Counted from the stretch's first letter, positions 54,301 to 62,261 are shown. The stretch is 64,000 nt of DNA from Elephas maximus indicus (GCF_024166365.1 NC_064839.1:16416878-16480877); one strand, 5' to 3'. Notes: generated by a model not told the origin, from the letters alone. Translations and numbers: made by a program.

Positions 54301-57300
54301 TAATTCTTGTACTTATCATCATTATATTGTCTTTACTGAAAAAGACTTTTTTCCTTTTTTTTTAAATTGTGCTTTGAGTGAAAGTTTACAAATCAAGTCA
54401 GTCTCTCATATAAAAATTTATATATACCTTGCTATGTACTTCTAGTTGCTCTTCCCCTTATGAGACAGCACACACTTCTCCACCGTATATTCCCCATGTC
54501 CATTCAGCTAGCTTCTGTCTCCCTCTGCCTTCTCATCTCGCCTCCAGACAGGAGCTGCCCACATAGTATCATGTGTCTACTTGAGCCAAGAAGCCCACTC
54601 CTCACCAGTGTCATTTTCTATCTTGTAATCCAGTCCAGTCCTTGTCTGAAGAGTTGGCTTTGGGAATGGTTCCAGACTTGGGCTAACAGAAAGTCTGGGA
54701 ACGATGACCTCTGGAGTCCTTCCAGTCTCAGTCAGACCATTAAGTCTGGTCTTTTTATGAGATTTTGAGGTCAGCCTCCCACTACCCTCCTGCTCCATCA
54801 GGGATCCTCTGTTGTGTTCCCTGTCAGGTCAGTCATTGGTTGTAGCCAGGCACCATCTACTTCTGGTCTCAGGCTGATGTAGACTCTGATTTATGTGCTC
54901 TTGGGCTCATAATTACCTTGTGTCTTCGATGTTTTTCATTCTCCTTTGTACCAAGTGGGTTGAGACCCATTGATGCATCTTAGATGGCTGCTCACTAGCG
55001 TTTAAGACCCCAGATGCCACTCACCAAAGTGGGATGCAGATTGTTTTCTTAATACATTTTATTATGCCAGTTGACATAGATGTCCCATGAAACCGTGGTC
55101 CCCAGACCCCCACCGCTGTCACTCTGGCCTTCGAAGTGTTCAGTTTATTCAGGAAAGTGCTTTGCTTTTGGTTTTGTCCAGTTGTGCTGACCTCTCCTGT
55201 ACTGTGTGTTGTCTTTCCCTTTGCCTAAAATAGTTGTTATCTACTATCTAATTAGTGAATACCCCTCTTCCTCCCTCCCTCCCTCCCCACCCTTGTAACC
55301 ATCAAAGAATATCCTTGTAACCATCAAAGAATATTTTCTTCACTGTTTAAACTGTTTCTCAAGTTCTTGTAATAGTGGTCTTATACAATATTTGTCCTTT
55401 TGCAACTGACTAATTTCACTCAGCATAATGCCTTCCATATGCCTCCATGTTATGAAATGTTTCACGGATTCATCATTGTTCTTTATTGATGCATAGTGTT
55501 CCATTATGTGAATATACCATAATTTGTTTATCCATTCATCTGTTGATGGGCACCTTGATTGCTTCCATCTTTTTGCTATATTGTAAACAGTGCTGCAGTG
55601 AACATGGGTATGCACATACCTGTTCATGTAAAAGCTCTTATTTCTTTAGGATGTATTCCAAGGAATGGGATTGCTGGATTGTATGGTAGTTCTGGAAACC
55701 CTGGTAGCGTAGTGGTTAAGTGCTACCGTTGCTAACCAAAAGGTCGGCAGTTCAGATCCGCCAGGCACTCCTTGGAAACTCTACCGGGCAGTTCTACTCC
55801 ATCCTGTAGGGTCACTATGAGTCAGGATCAACTCGATGGCAGTGGTTTTGGTTTGGTTTTTATGGTAGTTCTATTTGTAGCTTTTTAAGGACATGCCAAA
55901 TTGATTTCCAAAGTGGTTGTACCATTTTACATTCCCACCAGCAGTGTATAAGTAAGTGTTCCAGCCTTTCCACAGCCTCTCCAACGTTCATTATTTTGTG
56001 TGTTTTGGATTAATGCCAGCCTTGTTGGAGAGAGATGGAATCTCATTGTAGTTTCGATTTGCATTTTTGTAATGGCTAACGATCGTGAGCATTTCCTCAT
56101 GTATCTTTTAGCTGCCTGAATGTCTTCTTTGGTGAAGTGCCTGTTCATATCATTTGCCCATTTTTTAATTGGGTTGTTGAGTTTTTGCAGTATCATGTAG
56201 ATTTTTAAAATTTTTAAAAGAAAATTAGGTGTTTTTATAATAAGCAATGCCTATTTGTGATGCAAGATTCAAACAGTAAATGTGTGTAGCAAGAAGTAAA
56301 CCAGTAAAAAATTCGTAGTTGTTCAGTCGATTCTGACTTATGGCAACCCATGTATGTCAGAGTAGAAAAGTGCTCCACAGCATTTTTAATGGCTGATTCT
56401 CAGAAGTAGATTGCTAGGGCTTTCTCCTGAGGCACCTCTGGGTGAACTCAAACCACCAACCTTGACATTAGCATCCAGGAGTGTTAACTGCACCTCCAGG
56501 GACTCCAGTAAGAAGTAAAGGCCTCACTAATATCATTTACTAGAGGGAACTATGCCATTTTTTTTTATAGTGTATATATTTTTGTGTACTTTCCCCAGAC
56601 ATATTTTATGCATACATACATGCATCTATATATATTTAAAATATTTGCTTTAAACAAAAATATGCGTGCTATTTTACCCTTTTTTTCCCTTACATAATTG
56701 GAGAAATTTTCCCACGTTCATATGTAATGATCTTTTGCAAACAGCGTATTGAGGTGTAATTGACATACAGCAGACTGCACATGTTTAAAGTATACAATCT
56801 GGTAAGTATTGCCATAGGTACACAATTGTGAAACCATCACCACAGTGAAGGCAGTGAGCATGCCCGTCATCCCAGAAGAGTCCTCAAACCCCTCTGTAAG
56901 TGTCCTATGACCCCCTCTACCCCGTAACCATTGATCTACTTTCTGTCAGAGATCAGTTTGCATTTTCTAGAATTTTTATAAATGAAATCATACGGTATAT
57001 ACTTTTTTGTCTGCCTTTTTTTACTTAGCATTATTATTTTGAGATACATCCATGTTGTGTGTATCAATTGCTGCTCTTTATTACTGCATAATGTTTCATT
57101 GTACGTGTATACCAGGATTTGTTTACCTAGTCACCTTTTGGGAATCCTGGTGGTGCAGTGGTTAAGAGCACAGCTCCTAACCAAAAGGTTGACAGTTTGA
57201 ATCCATCAGACACTCCTTGGAAACCCTATGGAGTAGTTCTGCTCTGTCCTGTAGGGTGGCTGTGAGTCAGAATGGACCCAATGGCAATGGGTTTTAGTTA

Positions 57301-60300
57301 CCTTTTGATGGACATCTCTGTTATTTCCAGTTGGGGCTGTTACAAATAAAGCTGCTATGAACATTCATGTATAAGTATTTGGACATAACTTTTCATTTCT
57401 CTTGGGTCAATAGCTGGGAGTAGAATGATTGGATAATGACGTATTATTTTTTGATATGCTGTTGAATTCTGTTGGCTAGAGTTTTGATGAGAATTTTTTC
57501 CTCTATATTCATGATGGATATTGGTCTGACTTTTTGTGTGTGAGTGGTATCTTTGCCTGGCTTTGGTATTGGGTTATGCTGGCTTCATAGAATGAATTTG
57601 GGAGTATTTCTTCCATTTTAATGCTCTGGAATAGTTTGAGTAATATCGATGTGAGCTCTTTTCTGGAAGTTGGGCAGAGTTCTCCAGTGAAGCTGTCTGG
57701 GCCAGGGCTTTTTTTGTTGGAAGTTTTTTTTTTTTTAATTACCTTTTCAGTCTGTTTTTTTTGTGTGGGGGGGGGACTGGTTAGTTTTTCTACATCAGTT
57801 TGTGTTAGTTTAGGTATACAGTGTGTTTCTAGAAATTTTTCCATTTCCTCTGGGTTGTCAGATTTGTTAGAGTTTGTAGTAATCTGTTATGATCTTTTTT
57901 ATTTCAGTTCATTCTGTTGTGATGTCACCCATCTCATTTCTTATTTAGGTTATTTACTTCCTCTTCTGCTTTTCTTTTTTCAATTTGGCCAGTGGTGTGT
58001 CGATTTTGTTGATTGAGTGGATCATATGATAGGTCTGTGTTTAACTTTTGTTTTGTGACTTTTATATCACAGCAACTCAAGGTATCCTCCTATTCGGTTA
58101 CCTCTTTCTTCTCAAGTTGACATTAACATCTTTCTCTCTTGCTCTACATTCATTGAGATTTTCTCAAACCTTTCCTTTCTGCCTGTGATTGGATTTCCGT
58201 CTGTCTCTTCTGTCCTTGTGGTTTCTGATTTTTTTTTTCCCCAACATTTTATTATGTTTTTGGTGAAGGTTTACACAGCGGTTTGGTTCCCATTCAACAA
58301 TTTCTGCACAAGTTGTCCAATGACATTAGTTAACATTCTTCAGAATGCGTGAACGTTCTTATTTCCATTCAGGTTGTTCCATTTCCATTCACCTAGTTTC
58401 CCTGCCCCCTTACAGTCTCATCTTTGTTTTAAAGTCTGTGTTGACCTATTTGGTCTCATGTAGGTGATTCTTTAAAGGAGCACAGTGCTTACAGGTGACA
58501 TTCATTATTTTTTGAGCCAGTTTGTCACTACAAGGTGACCTCAGGAGTTAGTTTTGGTTCAATGTTTGAAGATTATCTCAGGGTGGTAGTCTCTGGCAGT
58601 CTTCCAGTCTCAACCAGTTCAGTGGGTCTGGCTTTCTTTGTTTGTTTTTGGGCTTGGGAATTTGAGGTTCTCTTCCACACTTTTTCTCTCATTTTATTGG
58701 GGTCCATCTATTTATCTCTGATTAGAATGGTCAATAATGGTAGCCAGGCACCATCTATTCTCCTGATCTCAGGGTAGATAAGGCCATGGTTCGTGTAGAC
58801 TGTTTGTCCTATAGAATAGTTTCTTCTTTGAGTCTTTGGTTTCCTTCTTTCTCTTTTGGTCCAGACAAGTAGAGACCAATAATTGTATTTTTAAGTCTCC
58901 AAACACCGCTTACCAAATTAGGATGTAGAACATAACTTAATGAACTATATTATGCCATTTGACCAAGACAGCCAAGGAGAGTGTGGTCCTAATCCTTCAA
59001 ACTCAGAAGCCCAATCCCGGGAGGTGTTTGGTTATGTTGGAAAAGTATCCATAACTGTACCCTCATGTACTCTATTATATATATGAATGTATGTGCATAC
59101 AGTCACATAGATGTATATACATATACTTATGCATATACCTCTATATACACACATATACACTGGTAGAGTAGAGGTTAAAGTGTTCGACTGCTAACCAATA
59201 GGTTGACGGTTTGAACCCATCAGCTGCTCCTTGGAACCCTATGGGGCAGTTCTACTCTGTCCTATAGGGTCACTATGAGTCGAAAGTGACTTGATGACAA
59301 TGGATTTTTTTTGTGCCTACATACATACATTTATACCTGCACATATAATTTTTGGTTGTTTTTGCTGTTGTTTCAAAATTATATTTGCCGTAGCAATTAC
59401 CAACAGGTTCTTTTTTCTTGTGTACTTTTTAGTGACATTGTTTACCTTCATCAAACTGCATACACGTCACCTTCATTTGGTGTTACCTTTCCCATCACCA
59501 AAAGTGTTTACTACCTAGAGAGTGCGTCCCCCTCCCCCTCATCCCTGGTAACCATTAACGAACATCAGTTTCTATATATTTACTTGTTTGTATCATTTCA
59601 TAAAAATGAGAACATACGATACTTGTTTCTTTTTCTTTGATTGACTTATTTTCCTCAGCATGTCCTTCAGATTGATCCAAGTTCCAAGGTGTTTTGGGAA
59701 CTCATTTTCCTTATTGCTAAGTAGCATTCCATTGCACGTATGTACCACGTTGTACTTATCCATTCATCCATTAATGGGCACTTAGGTTATTTCCATCTTT
59801 TTGCTGTTGAGAATAGTGCTGCGATGAACATAGTTGGGCATATAGCTATTCACGTCACTTCTGTTAGATCCCGAGGGTATATGTGGGTTCGGAGTTCTTT
59901 ATTATGTAATGGGGCTCCTTGGCCTCCATATGTTTCCTCCAGGCAGGGCTCAGGCCTCACGTGCAGTACTCAGCTATTTGATATTTTATTCCATCTTATC
60001 CCTCCCACCACCTTCTGTCCTATCCTAGTGGTTACTGGTTCTGAGACTTCAGCCTCTCCATGCCTTCCACAAACTACCTGTTGCACATTTCTGGTTGGAA
60101 ATTAGTCCCAAATTTGGCAGGTTATTTCTCTCAAACCAGCTGTCTTTGTTCCATTACCCCTACCTACATTTTCTTCCCCTCTTTGGTTCTCCAGACCAGT
60201 TCCCCATTCATCCTGCTTGTTCCTGCTTCCTGTGTTCTGATATCAGCAGGAGTTCTTGTTTTCTTGGTGTCGTTCTTTATAGCTCTATCCAATGATAAAT

Positions 60301-61088
60301 TTCTATAAACTCTTAGGATTCATTGCATGTTTTTTGCCTGAGTCCTTTCTTTGAGGTAGTGGGTTCTGTTGTGTGACATATTTTAATATGGGTTTTCACT
60401 GTCAGATAGCCTAGACAGAATGAAGATGACTTACTGAGACTTTTATTATTAGAGTGTATTTCCCTGCTACTTTTGATTCAGTCTGCCTTTTGCCATCACT
60501 GTTCACTTATCATAGGAGAGATTATGATGGTATTTATGATGGAAAGCTAGTAAGCTCTGCTTTTGCTTTACCTAATTATTTTTTCAGCCTGTAAGGTGAA
60601 ATCATTCTGTAGGAACATGTTTTCCTAATGTTACACCATCTTTCTCCCCCGCTGCTATTTCAATCATTCAACCTCTTTGTTTCATAATGATCACTTAAGA
60701 TGGGCCCGTCTCTTTTCTAAACATTTTACATGCCTTAGCTTATTTAATCCCCCTCACAACAATCTTATGATCATGGTAAATATTATCATTATCACAGAAA
60801 GGTAAAGTAACTTGCTTAATGTGGTAGAGCTGGTATTGAATGTAGGCAATCTTGCTCCAGACTCTGTGTTTTATCCACTAATCAAACTTTAAAATGTTGA
60901 GTGTATCTCCTAACACTTCTATCTTTGCTAGAATTCTTAATGTGCTGTATTTTTCAGGTCTTTCTGTGGAATTTGGAACAATTCTAATTTACACATGTGA
61001 GAAAAGTTGCTGGCCTCAAAATCACCAGACTCCCATGGAAGAATTTTGTGTTATACAAGAAGACCCAGACGAATTATTATTTAAGTAG
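27230..61088 (+). CDS. PDCD2L: Programmed cell death 2-like protein gene, complete coding region
   Basis: Seven exons join in frame: 27230-27337, 27430-27590, 27738-27798, 29145-29515, 31208-31318, 53839-53987 and 60958-61088. They encode 363 residues; human PDCD2L has about 358. Published work on human PDCD2L describes a nucleocytoplasmic adaptor that binds ribosomal protein uS5 (RPS2) and the PRMT3-uS5 complex, acts in 40S maturation, and is exported by CRM1. The N-terminal half has a zinc-binding-like cysteine/histidine set (C49, C52, C64, H72, H76, C80, C85). The middle is acidic ([15 protein letters not shown] in exon 4). The C-terminal PDCD2_C domain carries C294xxC297 and C334xxxC338. 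The start is the first ATG in the CpG island and gives [15 protein letters not shown], matching the family N-terminus. Intron 5 is 22.5 kb and made almost entirely of transposons. Alternative: a PDCD2 paralogue, which I reject on the N-terminal sequence and the position next to GPI. Confidence 0.96.
27430..27590 (+). CDS. PDCD2L: PDCD2L exon 2
   Basis: The exon encodes residues 37-89 plus two bases of Ser90, with the cysteine/histidine cluster CGRCGQ...[18 protein letters not shown]. The acceptor is CCCTCAG and the donor GTAGGC. The preceding intron is only 92 bp. Confidence 0.95.
27738..27798 (+). CDS. PDCD2L: PDCD2L exon 3
   Basis: The exon completes Ser90 and encodes [20 protein letters not shown] (91-110). 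The acceptor is CCCGAAG, a weaker AG, and the donor is GTAAGG. The WKVFRS stretch is conserved in the family. Confidence 0.94.
27948..28015 (+). mobile_element. AfroSINE 3' fragment
   Basis: GGCAGTTCTACTCAGTTC and CTCGACGGCAGTGGGTTTTG are the SINE tail only. It lies in PDCD2L intron 3. Confidence 0.75.
28016..29144. other. PDCD2L intron 3, remainder
   Basis: AT-rich sequence with short TA/CA-rich simple repeats near 28285-28340. The stretch 28718-28987 is open in one frame but has no family resemblance and no splice pattern. Confidence 0.45.
29145..29515 (+). CDS. PDCD2L: PDCD2L exon 4
   Basis: This largest exon encodes residues 111-233 plus two bases of Ser234: the acidic linker ([16 protein letters not shown]) and then [20 protein letters not shown] and [15 protein letters not shown], the start of the conserved C-terminal half. 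Acceptor CTCCCAG, donor GTGAGA. Confidence 0.96.
29516..30103. other. PDCD2L intron 4, first part
   Basis: No gene, RNA or repeat family recognised in this stretch. Confidence 0.45.
30104..30830 (-). mobile_element. Tigger-like (pogo group) DNA transposon remnant
   Basis: The left end GGTCCCTGATTTAGAACGGG and GGTTCTGTTACAGCAACTCC resembles Tigger termini, and the right end GTTGAGGACTACCC is a decayed counterpart. On the minus strand, 30330-30600 encodes a broken C-terminal transposase-like stretch ([20 protein letters not shown], and PEPSTSG). Several stops interrupt it. Confidence 0.6.
31208..31318 (+). CDS. PDCD2L: PDCD2L exon 5
   Basis: The exon encodes [17 protein letters not shown] through [12 protein letters not shown] (235-270) with split codons at both ends. 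Acceptor CCCTCAG, donor GTAAAG. The next intron is 22.5 kb. Confidence 0.96.
31640..32480 (-). mobile_element. L1M-type 3' end remnant
   Basis: CAGGTAACCACTGTTCCCAG, TGGACATTTAAGGTCATTTC and CAAATAATGCTGATGGATAA are L1M 3' phrases on the complement. Strongly decayed. Confidence 0.5.
32586..32790 (+). mobile_element. AfroSINE copy, long (about 200 bp) subtype
   Basis: Head GAGCCCTTGTGGCACAATGG, then GAGAAAACTCCTGGCAATCT and ATTACAGCCTAGGCAGCCC, an internal block the short copies lack. Tail GGGGTCACTGTGAGTTGG. Confidence 0.85.
32791..33514. other. PDCD2L intron 5 sequence without a recognised feature
   Basis: Unique-looking sequence between the long SINE and the LTR. No family recognised. Confidence 0.4.
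33515..34780 (+). mobile_element. Candidate solo LTR of an endogenous retrovirus, with internal tandem duplication
   Basis: The order of signals fits an LTR: ATTGG box region (33608-33616), TATA-like ACATAAAAC (33663-33671), and AATAAA at 33.4-34.6 kb scale's end (34633-34638) followed by a GT-rich stretch (GAGTACGGTCTGTGAG). Two related blocks start at 34120 and 34370 (GAGCTAAAAGAGCTGT in both) and stay about three-quarters alike for roughly 200 bp. No gag, pol or env sequence adjoins it, so it is a solo LTR if it is one. Exact ends and any target-site duplication are not resolved. Confidence 0.55.
35445..37592 (-). CDS. RTE reverse transcriptase, 715-codon open frame
   Basis: This is the longest open frame in the window. 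It starts inside the endonuclease domain's end ([35 protein letters not shown]) and continues into a reverse transcriptase: [13 protein letters not shown], motif [14 protein letters not shown], motif [12 protein letters not shown] (usual form GVRQGC) and motif [13 protein letters not shown] (usual form YADD). The catalytic second aspartate of motif C is therefore asparagine, and motif B is altered too. The frame ends early at DIMLG, some 40 residues before the usual end. It is thus open but predicted inactive. It is a mobile-element protein, not a host gene. Confidence 0.88.
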   Translation of the reverse strand: MTEFCKTNEFFIANTFFHQHKRRLYTRTSPDGTHRIQIDYICGKRRWKSSISSVRTRPGADCGTDHQLLICKFKLKLKKIKASPGEPKYDLEYIPPEFRDHLKNRFDALNASDGRPDELWNDIKDIIHEESKRSLKRQERKKRPRWMLEETLKLALKRRAAKAKGRIDEVKELNRRFQRAAREDKVKYYNDMRKELEMENQKGRTRLAFLKLKELKKKFKPRIAIVKDSMGKILNNAGSIKRRWKEYTESLYQKELVDIQPFQEMAYDQEMTVLKEEVQVALKALAKNKAPGIDGVSVEMFQQIDAVLEVFTRLCQEIWKTASWPTDWKRSIFIPIPKEGDPTECGNYRTILLKSHASKILLKIIQKRVQQYIDRELPEIQAGFGRGRGTRDIIADVRWILAESREYQKDVYLCFTDCAKAFDCVDHNKLWITLRRMGIPEHLIVLMRNFYTDQEVAVRTEQGDTDWFKVRNGVRRSCSLSPYLFNLYAEQIIREAGLYEERGIRIGGRLVNNLRYADNTTLLAESEEVLKHLLTKIKGHSLQYVLHLNIKKTKILTTGPMSNIMVNGEKIDVVKDFILLGSTINSHGSSSQEIKRHIALGKSAARDLFKVLKNKDVTLKTKVRLTQAMVFSFTSYACESWTMNKEDQRRVDAFELWCWRRLLNIPWTAKRTNKSVSEEVQPECSLEARMARLCLTYFGQVVRRDLSLEKDIMLG
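37712..38296 (-). CDS. RTE endonuclease N-terminal part, broken downstream
   Basis: The 194-codon frame carries apurinic endonuclease motifs [21 protein letters not shown] and [18 protein letters not shown]. It ends at a TGA after LLQSEID. The same frame then continues with [12 protein letters not shown], where a one-base deletion in the GDWN-type motif shifts it relative to the reverse transcriptase frame. One stop plus one frameshift thus separate the two halves of what was a single polyprotein. Confidence 0.85.
   Translation of the reverse strand: MNSSGTLPDIVLEDEPPRLEGAQKMTGEELPPQSRVDLNDMDGVKFPGLSSADVARLQMRRNSCKHPLIIGTWNVQSMNPGKLGIVKNEMECINIDILGISELKLTGIGHFESDNHIVYYAGNDNLKRNGVAFIIKKNVSRSILKYNAVSDRIIPIRLQGRSVNTTIIQIYAPTTRAKDEEIEGFYQLLQSEID
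40273..40620 (+). mobile_element. RTE LINE 3' end, sense orientation
   Basis: GTTGGCAAAGAATATTGAAT, ACAAATCTGTCTTGGAAG, GGAGAAGGACATCATCC and the SINE-like tail ATAAGTTGGATCCGACTCAG match the 3' end of the full-length RTE at 35.3-35.6 kb in opposite orientation. About 350 bp, inserted in the old L1. Confidence 0.88.
40679..43142 (-). mobile_element. 5'-truncated RTE LINE with 9-bp target-site duplication
   Basis: Complement orientation and similar along its length to 35261-37730, but with many indels and stops (open pieces at 41093-41329, 42269-42568 and 42594-42875). CCATTTCAT flanks it at 40670-40678 and 43143-43151, within host L1. The motif C region reads YANN. It holds an AfroSINE fragment at 42984-43039. 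It is much older or faster-decayed than the full-length copy. Confidence 0.88.
42984..43039 (-). mobile_element. AfroSINE 3'-tail fragment inside RTE
   Basis: AAACCAAGCCCGTTGCC and GAGTCGATTCTGACTCATAG interrupt RTE sequence that is continuous in the full-length copy. Confidence 0.7.
43242..43448. mobile_element. MITE-like palindromic element, 207 bp
   Basis: The ends are a perfect 20-bp inverted repeat (TTTTTATGCAAATAACGTGT at 43242-43261 and its complement at 43429-43448), flanked on both sides by TA. Inner arms are also inverted repeats (CATAAGCATGCTATGCTA at 43313-43330 against 43371-43388, 16 of 18 matching). The centre is a CAACAACAACAA run. It carries no ORF and sits within old L1 sequence. 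The TA duplication suggests Tc1/mariner-type mobilisation. I do not recognise the family. Confidence 0.8.
43801..44796 (-). mobile_element. L1 3' end insertion with long target-site duplication
   Basis: Same subfamily as 22885-23543 but longer (about 1.0 kb), running on to GTACTATTTCTCAAGA. TTGATTCTAAGTATTTTT occurs at both edges (from 43785 and from 44798). It interrupts the old L1. Confidence 0.9.
45904..46063 (+). mobile_element. AfroSINE copy
   Basis: Forward orientation, GAGCCCTGGTGACACAGTGG to CTCAACGACAGCAGGTTTGG, inserted in the old L1. Confidence 0.9.
46240..47605 (-). mobile_element. L1 3' end insertion
   Basis: Begins at a C/T homopolymer run then TTTTATTGTGTTTTAGGTG and ACAGCAAATTAGGTTCC. 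It includes TA-rich dinucleotide stretches at 47110-47220 and ends near CATCCATGTTATAATACG, after which old L1 resumes. Confidence 0.78.
49491..49973. other. PDCD2L intron 5 sequence without a recognised feature
   Basis: About 480 bp of AT-rich unique-looking DNA between the L1 5' end and the mariner/LTR complex. Confidence 0.45.
50209..50409 (+). pseudogene. Mariner transposase N-terminal fragment
   Basis: 66 codons with the helix-turn-helix layout of mariner transposases, ending at TAG shortly after DEPREKTG. Sense strand of the element. Confidence 0.8.
50555..50859 (+). pseudogene. Mariner transposase C-terminal fragment
   Basis: The reading frame covers [20 protein letters not shown], then the YSPDLAPSD motif with the third catalytic aspartate, and ends with [13 protein letters not shown]. 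The second catalytic residue is asparagine here. Confidence 0.82.
51180..51651 (-). mobile_element. ERVL internal region, distal part (uncertain)
   Basis: Continues the ERVL internal sequence, with no stop-free frame longer than 70 codons. The boundary with unrelated intron sequence to the left is not resolved. The segment 50931-51180 is simple TG-rich and unassigned. Confidence 0.4.
51652..52651 (-). mobile_element. ERVL internal region with gag remnants
   Basis: Read on the minus strand from the LTR edge it opens with TTTGGTACCGAAAGTGGC, like the primer-binding-site region of ERVL elements. It then passes through broken gag-like frames, including a coiled-coil-like one at 52162-52386 ([20 protein letters not shown]...VAELQHQLF). 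Frames are interrupted repeatedly. No pol or env is recognised. Confidence 0.65.
52652..53230 (-). mobile_element. MLT2-type LTR (ERVL)
   Basis: On the minus strand it starts TGTGATGGTTAAGGTTATGT and ends GAACCCAGCCTAAGACA, the TG...CA-type limits of MLT2-family LTRs. It directly adjoins the internal sequence. Confidence 0.75.
53231..53838. other. PDCD2L intron 5, last 600 bp
   Basis: Unique-looking sequence leading to the exon 6 acceptor. No family recognised. Confidence 0.5.
53839..53987 (+). CDS. PDCD2L: PDCD2L exon 6
   Basis: The exon encodes [20 protein letters not shown] through [10 protein letters not shown] (272-320), with the CxxC pair C294/C297. Acceptor TGCCCTAG, donor GTAATA. 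Both junctions are fixed by family similarity and frame. Confidence 0.96.
54350..56225 (-). mobile_element. L1 3' end including ORF2 C-terminus
   Basis: Starts with TTTTTTTTTAAATTGTGC, carries the same 3' UTR as 22885-23543, and extends into ORF2: a C-terminal frame at 55340-55627 ([20 protein letters not shown]) and [15 protein letters not shown] near 56060. It holds an AfroSINE at 55694-55860 and a short tandem copy of CTTGTAACCATCAAAGAATA at about 55290-55333. Confidence 0.85.
55694..55860 (+). mobile_element. AfroSINE copy with 12-bp target-site duplication
   Basis: TATGGTAGTTCT precedes (55682-55693) and follows (55861-55872) the element exactly. The head reads GGAAACCCTGGTAGCGTAGT and the tail GAGTCAGGATCAACTCGATG. 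Confidence 0.95.
56297..56509 (-). mobile_element. Older AfroSINE-related copy
   Basis: TTCAGTCGATTCTGACTTAT to CCTCCAGGGACTCC, with an internal block (GGCTGATTCTCAGAAGTAG...CTAGGGCTTTCTCCT) that matches the RTE 5' region rather than the short SINE. Confidence 0.75.
56740..57430 (-). mobile_element. L1M-type 3' end
   Basis: GAGGTGTAATTGACATACAG, CAATCTGGTAAGTATTGCC and AATAAAGCTGCTATGAACAT are L1M phrases on the complement. An AfroSINE sits at 57140-57294. Confidence 0.75.
57140..57294 (+). mobile_element. AfroSINE copy with imperfect target-site duplication
   Basis: AGTCACCTTTT before and AGTTACCTTTT after the element differ by one base. Forward orientation. Confidence 0.9.
57440..58225 (-). 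mobile_element. L1 ORF2 reverse transcriptase fragment
   Basis: 57509-57844 on the minus strand reads as the ORF2 segment before the RT core ([13 protein letters not shown]...[11 protein letters not shown]) but with stops and changes. It adjoins the L1M 3' end without intervening ORF2 sequence, implying a deletion. Confidence 0.75.
58240..59880 (-). mobile_element. L1 3' end
   Basis: TATTATGTTTTTGGTGAAGG, GGTTCCCATTCAACAATTTC, and later TCCATTCATCCATTAATGGG mark an afrotherian L1 3' UTR plus the end of ORF2 on the complement. TA-rich repeats at 59075-59157. Confidence 0.8.
59158..59312 (+). mobile_element. AfroSINE copy
   Basis: CACTGGTAGAGTAGAGGTTA to GTGACTTGATGACAATGG, forward, inserted in the L1 3' UTR beside a TA-rich repeat. 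Confidence 0.87.
59881..60690. other. PDCD2L intron 6 sequence without a recognised feature
   Basis: AT-rich intron sequence. I recognise no repeat or gene. Confidence 0.45.
60690..60890 (-). mobile_element. MIR SINE
   Basis: TTTACATGCCTTAGCTTATT, CCCTCACAACAATCTTATG and GTAGAGCTGGTATTGAATG are MIR consensus phrases on the complement. It ends about 65 bp before the PDCD2L exon 7 acceptor. Confidence 0.8.
60958..61088 (+). CDS. PDCD2L: PDCD2L exon 7 (terminal)
   Basis: The exon completes Gly321 and encodes [18 protein letters not shown] through [16 protein letters not shown], ending at TAG 61086-61088. Acceptor TTTTTCAG. The end of the protein matches human PDCD2L without extension or truncation. 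Confidence 0.96.
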
Positions 61089-61116
61089 AGCATTTCCTTT
61101 TATTTATGTAAATTAA

Positions 61117-61122
61117 AATAAA
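61117..61122 (+). terminator. PDCD2L polyadenylation signal AATAAA
   Basis: AATAAA occurs 28 bp after the stop codon, giving an unusually short 3' UTR, unless a later signal is also used. Confidence 0.75.
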
Positions 61123-61419
61123 CATTAATGACCAAATTTGGTATTTTCATCTCATTTTAACTCACAAGTTATTAAGTCTTTAAGTGTTGCCCTTTTTGTC
61201 TTTTGGCACCTGTGCTAGCACTGGAGCTGGGACTTAGAACCTGCTGACTGTGGGCTGGTCTACTTTTCCAGGGTTAGCAGCCTGTCCCCACAGGGGCAGC
61301 TTGGAAAGTAGCCCCTCTCCAGCCCAGAGGGCAGCTGTTCTTCCATAGGCAGCCCAGTGGGCATTCTAGGAGCGAGGCAGAGCCGCTGTAGAGCAGCCTC
61401 TTATTACCTCTGCTGCCTC

Positions 61420-62095
61420 TGCGTCAGGGATTCAAACCAGATCTTCCTGGTTCAGTCATAGCCAAGGAAGCAAAACCAGAACAGACCCAAATTTTTAAAA
61501 TTTGAGTGAACCGGAATGGGAAAAAATAATAGATCGAAGCTCTACTGGAAATAATCTCCCTCTTAGAAAACAAGACTGCCTGCATTCAAATACCAGCTGT
61601 ACCACATTAAGCAAGTTATTTTACCTTTCTGTAATAATGATAATGTTTATCATAATCATAAGATTGTTGTGAGGGGGATTAAATAAGCTAAGGCGTGTAA
61701 AGTGTTTAGAAAAGAGACTGGCACATTGTAAGTGATCATTATGAAACAAAGAGGTTGAATGACTAAAATGATCTGGTTGCATAGTAACCAGATCTCTTGC
61801 CTCTCAGATTTTGCACCGAGTCTGAAAACAGCGGTGCCCTGCTCAAAGATGATGGCCAACTGCGCTGCCTTGAATGTGTCAGTCTCCGCAGTCCTGCCAG
61901 CAATCCCACCTCAGACCACATCAGGCTCCGGAAAGGGCTCGCTACACCCCTTCTGAGCTTCCCATTCCAGGGCTTCAACCCGTAATTTTTCCCCATTCCA
62001 GATCACTTAAATTTAAAAAATTCGAGTCTGTTGCAGTTTCACTTCATTGGCCATGACTGAACTGGGAAGAACCAGTTTGAAGCCCTGCTCTGCAC
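61420..62095. repeat. Long inverted repeat, arms about 110-150 bp
   Basis: Sequence at 61425-61535 (e.g. GGTTCAGTCATAGCCAAGG and GAACCGGAATGGGAAAAAAT) is matched on the complement at 61985-62090 with roughly three-quarters identity and almost no gaps. The match weakens but continues to about 61560 and 61935. The spacer is about 450 bp and includes an MIR. I know no family for the arms. Confidence 0.8.
61575..61745 (+). mobile_element. MIR SINE
   Basis: TTCAAATACCAGCTGTACCA, GATTGTTGTGAGGGGGATTA and GTGTTTAGAAAAGAGACTGG are MIR phrases, sense orientation. It lies in the spacer of the long inverted repeat. Confidence 0.8.
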
Positions 62096-62261
62096 TCTGT
62101 TGCTTTCTCTGGATGTTGACAGATCAAGCCACTCAGTCCGCTCCTGCTGTTGAGGCACAAGCCCTGTGACATTGCCTGTTTAGGCCTGCCCTGTGTTCAC
62201 CTAGCCTGGCTGCCCGTGCCATCATCTGCTCCCACCTCTTTCCCTGTAACATCACTGAACC

